A stretch of 64,000 nucleotides of DNA, from positions 1,798,001 to 1,862,000 of the forward strand of contig NZ_CP123228.1 in the NCBI RefSeq assembly GCF_029855045.1, written 5' to 3'. This DNA comes from Piscinibacter sp. XHJ-5 (GTDB lineage Bacteria > Pseudomonadota > Gammaproteobacteria > Burkholderiales > Burkholderiaceae_C). How positions within the stretch are numbered: position 1 is the first letter of the stretch; every line of letters starts with the position of its first letter. Made by a program: the position numbers and the translations under genes. The notes beneath the pieces are model-generated. The model was not told the DNA's origin. It did no database searches and was given only the letters and a program-made list of their open reading frames with translations. Below, piece by piece: positions 16,032 to 23,931 of the stretch.

Positions 16032-16044
16032 CCCGCTTCGCGGG
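16032..16044. terminator. Hairpin between the convergent ars operon and phosphatase gene
   Basis: CCCGC-TTC-GCGGG forms a perfect 5-bp stem in the 198-base gap between aqpS and the PhoD-type gene. There is no clear T-run on either strand, so this may be a weak bidirectional terminator or part of a short repeat. Nothing else is recognisable in this gap. Confidence 0.35.
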
Positions 16045-16088
16045 TCAGCCCCCTGAGCAGCACCCAGGTGGTCATCGAGGGCCGCTGA

Positions 16089-17675
16089 TCAAGTCCGCGC
16101 CGCCAGTGTCGTGCTCCACAGCGAGCCGCCGATGATGTCGCGCAGGTGCACGGTCATCGCGTGCGTCTTCGCATCGATTTGCACGTCGCCGAAGAATTGC
16201 ATGCCGGCCGTCGGCGGCAGATTGACCTGGCCATTCGCGGGCGCCTTGGCGTACTTGACCTCGATGCCGAAGGTGTTGTCCAGGTCGTTCGGGCCGAACG
16301 TGCCGGCGTGCAGCGGACCGGAGACGAATTCCCAGAACGGCTCGAAATCCTGGAACTGCGCCTTGTGCGGATCGTAGTAGTGCGCGGCGGTGTAGTGCAC
16401 GTCGGCGGTGAGCCACACGGTGTTGCGCACCCGCTGGCGCTTGATGAACGACAGCAGCTGCGCAATCTCCAGCTCGCGGCCGATCGCGGGGCCGTCGCCG
16501 TTGGCCACCGCCTCGAACTTCGCGCGGCCTTGCGCATCCTTGCCGTCGGCGACCTGCAGGCCGATCGGCATGTCGGAGGCGATCACCTTCCACACCGCCT
16601 TCGAGGCCTTGAGCTCGCGCTTGAGCCATTCGAGCTGCGCGGCGCCGAGGTACTGCGATTCGTCGTTGATCGCTTCCTGGCGGTTGTGGGTGTTCGGTCC
16701 GCGATAGCTGCGCATGTCGATGACGAACACGTCGAGCAACGGACCGTACGCAATCTTGCGGTAGACGCGCTCCTCTTCTTCCTGCGCGTGCCAACGCATG
16801 GGCGCGTTCTCGAGGAAGGCGCGTGCGCCGCGGGCGACCAGCAGGGGCACGTTCTTGTCGCTGTAGCGCGGGTCGCCGCTCAGGTCCTTGCTCGTCGACC
16901 AGTTGTTCGTCACCTCGTGATCGTCCCACTGCCACACCTGCATCACCTCGGCGTTGAAGCGGCGCACGTTCGCATCGAGCATGTTGTAGCGGTAGGCGCC
17001 GCGGAATTCCTTCAGCGTCTCGGCGACCTTGCTCTTCTCCTCGGTGCACACGTTGTGCCACACGCTGCCGTCGGCGAGCTTCACCTCGGGCAGGATGGGG
17101 CCGTCGGCATAGATGTTGTCGCCGCAGTGGATGAAGAAGTCAGGGTTCAGCTTGCGCATCGCCTCGTAGATCTTCATGCCGCCGAAGCTCTCGTTGATGC
17201 CCCAGCCCTGGCCGGCCGTGTCGCCGGACCACAGGAAGCGCACGTTGCGCGCCTCGCGCGGCGCGGTGCGGAAATGGCCCGCCATCGGCTCGCTCGCGCC
17301 GCCGCCGGCGAGGTCTTCCCACGTCACACGGTAGAAGACGTCCTGACCGGCGGGCAGGCCGGCGAGGTCGATCCTCGCGGTGAAGTCGGTGGACTCCTGC
17401 GCATACGGGCCGCGCAGCCTGCGCGGGTTCGTGAAGGCGGCGGTCGTGGACCATTCCACCCACATGCGTGCGGCGCGGTCGCTGCGGGCCCAGACCACGC
17501 CGCGGTCGGCCAGCACATCGCCGCTTTGCACGCCCGAGGGGAACTGCGGGCGTGCGCGGTCCGACGTGACCGCGGCCGGCGCCTGCGCGTGCGAAAGGAT
17601 GCCGGTGAGGCCGGAGGCGGCGCCCGCGGCGGACGCGATCAGCAGACGGCGGCGGGGGAGGGAAAGCTTGCTCAT
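16089..17675 (-). CDS. phoD: PhoD-like alkaline phosphatase/phosphodiesterase
   Basis: A 528-residue exported metallophosphoesterase. The N-terminus MSKLSLPRRRLLIASAAGA is a twin-arginine-type signal, followed by the PhoD N-terminal beta domain (FPSGVQSGDVLADRGVVWAR). The catalytic metallophosphatase motifs are WSGDTAGQG, IHCGDNIYADG, QVWQWDDHEVTNNW, MRSYRGPNTHN and WLTADVHYTAAHYY. These provide the Fe/Ca ligands of this class. It probably releases phosphate from phosphomonoesters or diesters in the periplasm. The ATG at 17675 has no strong ribosome site; a small gene lies 19 bases upstream. Confidence 0.9.
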   Translation of the reverse strand: MSKLSLPRRRLLIASAAGAASGLTGILSHAQAPAAVTSDRARPQFPSGVQSGDVLADRGVVWARSDRAARMWVEWSTTAAFTNPRRLRGPYAQESTDFTARIDLAGLPAGQDVFYRVTWEDLAGGGASEPMAGHFRTAPREARNVRFLWSGDTAGQGWGINESFGGMKIYEAMRKLNPDFFIHCGDNIYADGPILPEVKLADGSVWHNVCTEEKSKVAETLKEFRGAYRYNMLDANVRRFNAEVMQVWQWDDHEVTNNWSTSKDLSGDPRYSDKNVPLLVARGARAFLENAPMRWHAQEEEERVYRKIAYGPLLDVFVIDMRSYRGPNTHNRQEAINDESQYLGAAQLEWLKRELKASKAVWKVIASDMPIGLQVADGKDAQGRAKFEAVANGDGPAIGRELEIAQLLSFIKRQRVRNTVWLTADVHYTAAHYYDPHKAQFQDFEPFWEFVSGPLHAGTFGPNDLDNTFGIEVKYAKAPANGQVNLPPTAGMQFFGDVQIDAKTHAMTVHLRDIIGGSLWSTTLAART

Positions 17676-17694
17676 GGAATCCTTGCAGTAGAGG

Positions 17695-17970
17695 TCAGTG
17701 GTCTTCGTCGTTGTCCGGCGGCACGGCCCGGCTGTCGTCGAGATCGACGAAGCGCGTGCGCTGCGCCGCCACCACGACACGTGCGAGGAAGGCGCGCCCA
17801 TCGGCCAGCTGCACGTCGATCACGTAGGCACCCGGCACGACATCGGCCTTGGCATCGACTGCATCGACCACGCGGCCCACCGCGGCAAGGCGAAAGCGAG
17901 GGCGGTGCGACGCATGGTGCGGACTGCAGTCAAAACCGCGGATGGTGCGTGGCGCCCATGACGGGTCCAT
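17695..17970 (-). CDS. Small hypothetical protein, possibly frameshifted
   Basis: An unrecognised frame of up to 91 residues. The stretch VVPGAYVIDVQLADGRAFLA through the acidic tail AVPPDNDEDH has the strong third-position GC of real genes here. The N-terminal 25 residues look non-coding. Another frame over the same DNA reads MRRTALAFALPRW, a plausible signal peptide, so the true gene may be an exported protein with a frameshift near 17880. It lies 19 bases upstream of phoD and could be co-transcribed. The start is unresolved. Confidence 0.4.
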   Translation of the reverse strand: MDPSWAPRTIRGFDCSPHHASHRPRFRLAAVGRVVDAVDAKADVVPGAYVIDVQLADGRAFLARVVVAAQRTRFVDLDDSRAVPPDNDEDH

Positions 17971-18025
17971 GACGCGCGCGCACCGCGGCGCGCGTTGCGC
18001 ACTGGATGTGGATGCTGGCCACCGC

Positions 18026-18985
18026 CTACGAGCCTAGAACCTGCAGTGTCACGCGAAGGGCTTGCTCGTAGAGTTCGTCCAGCGGCATGCGGGGCGCGAT
18101 GGTCGCCGGCTCCACGAAGAACTGGCGCAGCAGCGATGCCGGCAGCAGCCAATCGCGGCCATCGTCGCCGCGCACGGACAGGCCGATCACGCGGCCCTGT
18201 GCATCGAAGACCGGGCCGCCGCGGGATGCGCCGGGCATCTCGATGCCGAGCTGTGCCATGCCGAGGAAGCCGCCGTGCAGCGTGGGCCATGAAGGCGCGG
18301 CATCTCCCGCGTAGGCGAGCGCATGCGCGGGCGAGCCGGGAAAGGCGTCGCGCGGCGCCAGCGTGGGCGACGCGTCGCCGAGCCGCTGCTGCAGATGCAG
18401 CAGCGCGATCGGGCCGGCGCGGCGCTCGCGATCGGCGCGCGCGCTGTGCCCAAGACCGTCGCGCAGCCATACCGTCTCTCTGTCGCCGAGCGCTGCAGAG
18501 GGGACCAGCGCGCGGCGGGCGTCGAGCAGCAGGCCGCTCGCGAGCAAGCGGGTGCCGGCCGGCGGGACGTCGCCGCTGGCTGCAGGGGCGAAGCGTTCGA
18601 TGCCCGCATCCTCCGGCAGCGCTGCCTCCCGGAGCACGCGCCGGGCCTGCTCCGGCTGGCCGCCCACGCGCAGCAGCGCGGCATAGAACGCCGCGCCTTC
18701 GGGTTCGTCGGCGTGCCCGCCGGCGGCGTGCGCCGCGAATGCCAGCGCGCGCCGGTACTCGCCCTGCTGCATGCGGCTGCGGACGATGCCGAGCTCGATG
18801 TCGAGGGCGTGCTCCTGATTGGCTGCACGCTCGAAGTCGCTCAGCGCGGCGTCCGCATCGGCGCGCGAGAGCGCAGCCTCGGCGCGTTGCACCAGCGCCT
18901 TGCGCTCGGGCGGCCGCGTTGCGTGCTCGTCGGCGGCTGCACCGAGCGATGCGGCCGCCAGCACCGCCGTCAGCAGGACCCTCAT
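18026..18985 (-). CDS. Exported protein with degenerate trypsin-like domain
   Basis: A 319-residue exported protein (signal peptide MRVLLTAVLAAASLGAAA). Residues about 25-130 are Ala-rich helical repeats, possibly TPR-like. The C-terminal part resembles a trypsin/HtrA domain ending GGPVFDAQGRVIGLSVRGDD. The active-site segment reads GASRGGPV, where an active protease would read GNSGGPV, so Arg stands directly before GGPV and the Ser is displaced by one. No convincing catalytic His was found. It is probably an inactive protease homologue, perhaps binding rather than cutting. The start overlaps the stop of the nucleotidase gene by ATGA. Confidence 0.7.
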   Translation of the reverse strand: MRVLLTAVLAAASLGAAADEHATRPPERKALVQRAEAALSRADADAALSDFERAANQEHALDIELGIVRSRMQQGEYRRALAFAAHAAGGHADEPEGAAFYAALLRVGGQPEQARRVLREAALPEDAGIERFAPAASGDVPPAGTRLLASGLLLDARRALVPSAALGDRETVWLRDGLGHSARADRERRAGPIALLHLQQRLGDASPTLAPRDAFPGSPAHALAYAGDAAPSWPTLHGGFLGMAQLGIEMPGASRGGPVFDAQGRVIGLSVRGDDGRDWLLPASLLRQFFVEPATIAPRMPLDELYEQALRVTLQVLGS

Positions 18986-20892
18986 GGCAGGCGCGTGATG
19001 CGCGGCTTCTGCAGCTGCGCCGCCGCCGGGTCGTAGGGTGCGTGATCCGGCAGTTTGAAGCCGGCGAGGTAGGCGGTGAGCGCGTCGATGTCCTGCGCGC
19101 CGCCGAGCCGGTTGCTGCCGTTGTTGAAGCTGGTGAAGCCGTCGCCGCCGGTGGACAGGAAGTTGTTCACCGTCACGCGATAGGTCCGGGCCGGCGACAC
19201 CACCGCGCCCACGCCGTCGACGATCTGCTCCACCACGGCGCCGTTGGCATTGACCAGGCGCACGTCGCTGATGCGCGCGTCGCAGCCCTTGGTCGAGTCC
19301 CAGGTGTACTTCAAGCCCGCCGCGGGAATCAGCATGCGCGTTTGCGTCTGCCCGCGGCAGCCGGCGAATTGCTGCTCGAGCACGTTCTTCACATCTTGCG
19401 CACCGAGCGTCAGCGTGACGAGGCTGTTGCCGAAGGGCTGCACCGTGAAGGCCTCGCCGTAGGTCACGTTGCCATCGCCTTCACCGGCTGCGCTGCTCGC
19501 GAAGGTGAAGCTCGCACGCACGCCGCCCGGGTTCATGAACGCGATCTGCGCGGTGCCGAAATTCGCCGGCGCGGTGGAGGCGAGTTGCGAATCGGCGATC
19601 AGCTCGGCGGCGGGCATGTTGCCGGAGGCATCGGCACTGTTGGCCAGCGTCGCCGTGATGGAGCCGATCACGCGGTTGGCGATCGGCGACACCAGGCCGT
19701 TGTAGGCGGTGACGATGTTCTTGATCGTCGGGTTCGCGGCGATGGTCTGGTCGATCTCCGGATCGGTGCGGTCGACCAGCCGGTTGGTCGCATGCACGGC
19801 CGTCATGCGGCGCGTGAGCGGATCGAGCGTCACGTCGATGTCGGTGAGCACGCGGCCGAAGGCGCTCGCGCTGGTCACCGGTACCAGGCGGCCTGCTGCA
19901 TTGGGCAGGCCGGTGGGGCGCGGCGTCTGCGTGACGATGCCATTGACGCTCTTCGCGTCCACCGTGCCGGCCGAGCAGTTGTAGGCCGCGTGCGTGTGGC
20001 CGCTGATCACCAGGTCCACCGCGTTGTCCAGGCGCGAGACGATCTTCGCGATGTCGGAGGTGGCGAGATCGCCATCGCAGCCGTTGATGTCCGACAGTCC
20101 CGCCGACTGGAAACCGCCCTGGTGCACCAGCACAACGATGGCCTCGATGCCCTGCTGCCTGAGTTTCGGGATCAGCGCGTTCACCGTGTCGGCCTCATCG
20201 AGGAAGCCAAGACCGGCCACGCCGATGGGGGTGACGATTTGCGGCGTGCCCTTCAGCGTCATGCCGATGAACGCGATTCGCACGCCCTTGAAGGCCTTCA
20301 CGCCATACGCAGGCAGCAGCGGCTTGCCCGAGGCCGTGGAGACCACATTGGCCGACAGCCACTTGAAGCGCGCCCCCTCGAACGGCACCGGCGTGCCCAC
20401 CAGCGCACCCTGGCAGCTGTTGGGATCCTGCACGCCGTTGGTGATCTTGCAGCCGCCGTTCTGCAGCCGCAGCAGCTCGGCCGCGCCATGGTCGAACTCA
20501 TGGTTGCCGACGGACGTGAATTCCACGCCGATGCGGTTGAGCGTCTCCACCGCCGGCTCGTCGAAGAAGAGCGCCGAGATCAGCGGAGAAGCGCTGACGA
20601 AGTCGCCCGCGCCGACGACGACGTTGAGCGGGTTCGCCGCCTTCATGCGTGCGATGTACGCGCCCAGGTATTCCGCGCCGCCCACCGCGGGGCGCTGTGC
20701 GAAGGGAACTGCGGTGTTCTGGCCGAAAGTGCCGGGAGTCTGCAGGTTCCCGTGGTAGTCGTTGAAGCCGATGATCTTCACGGTGAAGGGCCGGCGCGCG
20801 GCGGCGGAATTGCCCCGGGCATCGTCGGCCAGCGCGGGCAGCGCAAGGGTGGCGGCGAGCGCGCAGGCGAGCAAAGCGCGTGGCTTCGGCAT
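18982..20892 (-). CDS. UshA-type 5'-nucleotidase / 2',3'-cyclic phosphodiesterase
   Basis: A 636-residue exported nucleotidase. After the signal peptide (MPKPRALLACALAATLALPALA) the N-terminal metallophosphatase domain shows GFNDYHGNL, GAGDFVSASP, VGNHEFDHG and VISGHTHAAYN. The C-terminal 5'-nucleotidase domain (about residues 380-600) shows FMNPGGVRASF and GEAFTVQPFGN. It would hydrolyse extracellular nucleotides to nucleosides and phosphate. GAGGA precedes the ATG. It is coupled to the degenerate protease-like gene, which may be its partner. It lies next to phoD, suggesting a phosphate-scavenging neighbourhood, though no Pho box was identified. Confidence 0.92.
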   Translation of the reverse strand: MPKPRALLACALAATLALPALADDARGNSAAARRPFTVKIIGFNDYHGNLQTPGTFGQNTAVPFAQRPAVGGAEYLGAYIARMKAANPLNVVVGAGDFVSASPLISALFFDEPAVETLNRIGVEFTSVGNHEFDHGAAELLRLQNGGCKITNGVQDPNSCQGALVGTPVPFEGARFKWLSANVVSTASGKPLLPAYGVKAFKGVRIAFIGMTLKGTPQIVTPIGVAGLGFLDEADTVNALIPKLRQQGIEAIVVLVHQGGFQSAGLSDINGCDGDLATSDIAKIVSRLDNAVDLVISGHTHAAYNCSAGTVDAKSVNGIVTQTPRPTGLPNAAGRLVPVTSASAFGRVLTDIDVTLDPLTRRMTAVHATNRLVDRTDPEIDQTIAANPTIKNIVTAYNGLVSPIANRVIGSITATLANSADASGNMPAAELIADSQLASTAPANFGTAQIAFMNPGGVRASFTFASSAAGEGDGNVTYGEAFTVQPFGNSLVTLTLGAQDVKNVLEQQFAGCRGQTQTRMLIPAAGLKYTWDSTKGCDARISDVRLVNANGAVVEQIVDGVGAVVSPARTYRVTVNNFLSTGGDGFTSFNNGSNRLGGAQDIDALTAYLAGFKLPDHAPYDPAAAQLQKPRITRLP

Positions 20893-20969
20893 GGTCGTCC
20901 TCTTGAGTGGTGTCGTTCGAGCGGCCCGCACAATTGCATTGGCACAAGACAGCCGTGTGACCGCAGGCT

Positions 20970-21192
20970 TGAGTACATTCCGGGCGCATGAACTGGATGC
21001 GCTGAAGCTGCGGGCAGCGACACTCGCGCGTCCGGCCAGGAAGAGCGAGATCCTGCGCGCTGGTGTCAGCGCCCTCAGCCCATGGCGGACAAGGCTTTCC
21101 TCGCGGCCCTGGCTGCCGTGCCCAACCTGAAGACGGGCCGCCCGAAGAAGGTGAAGGAGACGGCCCGGAAGGTGGCGGCGAGGAAGCCGTAG
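20970..21192 (+). pseudogene. Frameshifted small ribbon-helix-helix-like protein gene
   Basis: Two adjoining frames together resemble a short basic protein family of proteobacteria. The first (to about 21080) reads HELDALKLRAATLARPARKS then EILRAGVSALS. The second starts at ATG 21082 and reads MADKAFLAALAAVPNLKTGRPKKVKE, ending at TAG 21190. A single missing base near 21079-21081 would join them. The KSEILRAG and LKTGRPKK segments are typical of these DNA-binding-like proteins. It may be a pseudogene or a sequencing error. Apart from it, the 20893-21308 gap holds nothing recognisable. Confidence 0.5.
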
Positions 21193-21308
21193 TTCCGAGC
21201 GGTGCTGCTGTCGCCGAGCGCGAACCTCACGCTCGGCGGGAGCGCTGTCACGCTTGGGTCATGCGCCTTTGCGACGATGCGGCGCCATCACCGACCCTGC
21301 ACAGCACC

Positions 21309-22685
21309 ATGCGACTGAACAAGACCGTCCTGGCCGCCTTCGTTTCTTTCGGCCTCACGTTCACCCTCCAGGCGCGCGCCGTCGAGCTCATCGCCATCGG
21401 CAAGCTGGCGGGCACGCTGCGCGACTTCTCGGGCCAGAGCGCGCTGCTCGAGAACGGCGTGCCGGGCGACCAGCTCGGCGGCCTCGGATCGGGCCTCGCA
21501 TGGGCCGGCGGCAATGTGTTCCTGGCGCTGCCGGACCGCGGCCCCAACGCGGTATCGTGGAACGCGGGCGTGGACCACACGACGAGCTACGTGCCGCGCT
21601 TCCACACGCTGCAGCTCGATCTGCGGCCCGCGCCGGATGCATCCACCGGCCTGCCGTACACGCTGGTGCCGACGCTGCTGAACAGCACGCTGCTGTATAG
21701 CCACGTGCCGCTGAACTACGGTGCGGCGTTGGCTGGCCATGCGGCTGTGCCGGCACTGAACACTGCATCGCGCCACTACTTTTCGGGGCGCTCCGACAAC
21801 TTCGATGCGGCGACCGGCAGCGGTGACACGCGCGACGCACGGCTGGACCCCGAGGGCATCCGCGTCTCGCGCAACGGCCGCGCGGTGTACATCACCGACG
21901 AATATGGCCCCTACCTGTACGAGTTCGATGTCGCGAGCGGCGCGCGCCTGCGCGCGATCCCGCTGCCGGCCAATCTCGCCATCGCGCACAAGTCGGCGGT
22001 GAGCGCCGAAGAGATCGCCGGCAACGCGCGCGGCCGCGTGGCCAACAAGGGCATGGAGGGTCTCGCGATCTCGCCGGACGGCAAGAAGCTGTTCGGCTTC
22101 GTGCAAAGCCCGCTGATCGAGGACGGCGGCGATGGCGGCCGCGCCAACCGCATCGTCGCGGTGGACCTGGAGACCGGGCACATCACGCAGTACGCCTACG
22201 ACAACTATCTCGCCGACAAGGCCAAGGCCTTCAACAGCAGCGAGCTGCTCGCGCTCAACGATCACGAGCTGCTGGTGCTGGAGCGCGACGGCAAGGGCCT
22301 CGGCGACGACAGCAAGGCGGCTGTCAAGCGCATCTACAAGATCGACCTCACCGGCGCGCAGGACGTGTCCGCCCTGAGCGGCGAGGCCTCTTTGCTGGCC
22401 AAGGCGGTGAGCAAGACGCTGTTCCTCGACATCGTGGTCAAGCTGCAGGCGGCGGGCATCGCGGCCGAACAGATTCCCGCCAAGCTCGAGGGCATGGCCT
22501 TCGGCGAGGACATCGTCGTCGACGGCGTCGTCAAGCACACGCTGTACGTGGCCAACGACAACGACTTCCTGCCGACCACGCCCGGCGGCAAGGCGAATCC
22601 GAACCAGTGGTTCGTCTTCAGTTTCGGCGATGAAGACCTCGGCGGCTCGCTGTTCGTGAACCAGCGCTGGACCCGCCGGCCCTGA
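21309..22685 (+). CDS. Phytase-like esterase-domain exported protein
   Basis: A 458-residue exported protein (MRLNKTVLAAFVSFGLTFTLQARA signal peptide) with the esterase-like domain of the phytase family (PF13449 type). Diagnostic segments are GGLGSGLAWAGGNVFLALPD, RLDPEGIRVSRNGRAVYITD, EYGPYLYEFD, NKGMEGLAISPDGKKLFGFV and AKLEGMAFGEDI. These form a beta-propeller with acidic calcium sites. Some relatives act on phosphoesters, others have no known substrate. Its place beside phoD and the nucleotidase hints at organic-phosphate use; this is inference. The start is set by the signal peptide. Confidence 0.85.
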   Translation: MRLNKTVLAAFVSFGLTFTLQARAVELIAIGKLAGTLRDFSGQSALLENGVPGDQLGGLGSGLAWAGGNVFLALPDRGPNAVSWNAGVDHTTSYVPRFHTLQLDLRPAPDASTGLPYTLVPTLLNSTLLYSHVPLNYGAALAGHAAVPALNTASRHYFSGRSDNFDAATGSGDTRDARLDPEGIRVSRNGRAVYITDEYGPYLYEFDVASGARLRAIPLPANLAIAHKSAVSAEEIAGNARGRVANKGMEGLAISPDGKKLFGFVQSPLIEDGGDGGRANRIVAVDLETGHITQYAYDNYLADKAKAFNSSELLALNDHELLVLERDGKGLGDDSKAAVKRIYKIDLTGAQDVSALSGEASLLAKAVSKTLFLDIVVKLQAAGIAAEQIPAKLEGMAFGEDIVVDGVVKHTLYVANDNDFLPTTPGGKANPNQWFVFSFGDEDLGGSLFVNQRWTRRP

Positions 22686-22739
22686 TCGGATCGTACGCTT
22701 GCCCATGACCGTGGCCCGGCGGTCGCTGTCGTGGGCCGG

Positions 22740-23615
22740 CTATGCACCGTGCGGGTGGACACGCCCGAGGAAGTCGCGCACCAGCGCCACCACATCGTCG
22801 AGATGGGTCTCCAGCAACCAATGGCCGCCGTCGAGCAGGTGCAACTCGGCGTCGGGCAGGTCACGCAGGTATGCGCGGGCCGACTTCTCCGGCATGTAGT
22901 GGTCATGTGGTCCCCAGACGATCAGCGAAGGCGGGCGGTGCTCACGAAGGTACTCGCGATGCTGGGGGAACCAGGCGCGGTTTTCCTTCAGACCCGCGAT
23001 CAGCTTGATCGCGATGTCCTGCCGCTGGGGCGTCATCAGCGACCAGTGCAGTTTCCAGAGGTCGGGAGGAATGCGATCTGAAAGGTCCGGCCCGACCGCG
23101 TTCAGGAACTCCTCCTTGAACGTCTCTTCACGAATCGATTCAGCCAGCGTCGAATGCATCTCGGCGGCCGGGAGCATCCAGGTCTTCTCGATCTCCGCAT
23201 ACTTCGGCCCCAGCGCGTCCTCGTAGGGAATGTCGCCGTTCTGGATGATCAGCGCCACGATGCGCTCGGGCGCCCGGATGGCCAGTCGGGCACCGATGGG
23301 AGATCCGAAATCGTGCAGATAGAGGACGAAGCGATCGAGGCCGAGCTTGCGCACGAAGTTGTCCAGGAACTCGGCGTACCCGTCGAAGCTGTACTCGAAG
23401 GGCTCGGGCGTTCCGCTGTATCCGGCGCCCGGATAGTCCGGTGCGATCAGCCGCCAGCGGTCGGCCAGGCGCGGCATGAAGTTGCGGAACTCATAGGACG
23501 AACACGGATACCCGTGCGGAAGCAACACGACCGGCGCGCCTTGCGGCCCTGCTTCGCGATAGAACGTATCCACGTTGCCGACGGTGATGCGACGATGTCG
23601 CACGCGCGTATCCAT
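22740..23615 (-). CDS. Alpha/beta hydrolase, epoxide hydrolase/dehalogenase-like
   Basis: A 291-residue alpha/beta hydrolase without a signal peptide. The oxyanion motif HGYP (VVLLPHGYPCSSYEF) and the nucleophile elbow YLHDFGSPIG, where Asp replaces Ser, place it with epoxide hydrolases and haloalkane dehalogenases. The remaining catalytic acid and base are likely in VWGPHDHYMP and LDGGHWLLE. It is transcribed divergently from the kinase gene at 23932 and convergently with the phytase-like gene. The substrate is unknown. Confidence 0.88.
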   Translation of the reverse strand: MDTRVRHRRITVGNVDTFYREAGPQGAPVVLLPHGYPCSSYEFRNFMPRLADRWRLIAPDYPGAGYSGTPEPFEYSFDGYAEFLDNFVRKLGLDRFVLYLHDFGSPIGARLAIRAPERIVALIIQNGDIPYEDALGPKYAEIEKTWMLPAAEMHSTLAESIREETFKEEFLNAVGPDLSDRIPPDLWKLHWSLMTPQRQDIAIKLIAGLKENRAWFPQHREYLREHRPPSLIVWGPHDHYMPEKSARAYLRDLPDAELHLLDGGHWLLETHLDDVVALVRDFLGRVHPHGA

Positions 23616-23931
23616 GGGCCATCTCCTGCTTCACTGGTAAAGCCGAGACCGTAACCCGGAACGAAAACTCATGCGGAGGATGGTGGCGCTCGTTGCCCTG
23701 TTCGCGTTGCTCCTTCCCGCGCGCATCCTCGGCTACCGTGGCAAGCATGTCCAGGCTCGTGCCTCGGCGGCGGGCCATCCTCCATCGAGCGGACATCCTC
23801 CAGCCTCAAGCCGCGGTGGGATTTGACATCGCCACGTGCGCTCCCGATCATCGGCCGACCACCGTCGCACCGGCGCGCTGGGCGCACCATGGAACGAGTG
23901 GCCTTTGCAGGCTTGCAAGCATCGAGTGACC
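23616..23931. other. Divergent intergenic region, hydrolase versus kinase
   Basis: This 316-base stretch separates two divergent genes and should hold both promoters. No open frame in it has a convincing product, and no repeat or clear operator was recognised. Confidence 0.4.

Noticed and set aside
17995..20991. 998-codon plus-strand open frame across the nucleotidase and protease-like genes
   Set aside because: Antisense shadow; the minus strand carries clear metallophosphatase motifs and signal peptides.
21288..22706. 472-codon minus-strand frame opposite the phytase-like gene
   Set aside because: Lacks any family motif; the plus strand has a signal peptide and complete propeller segments.
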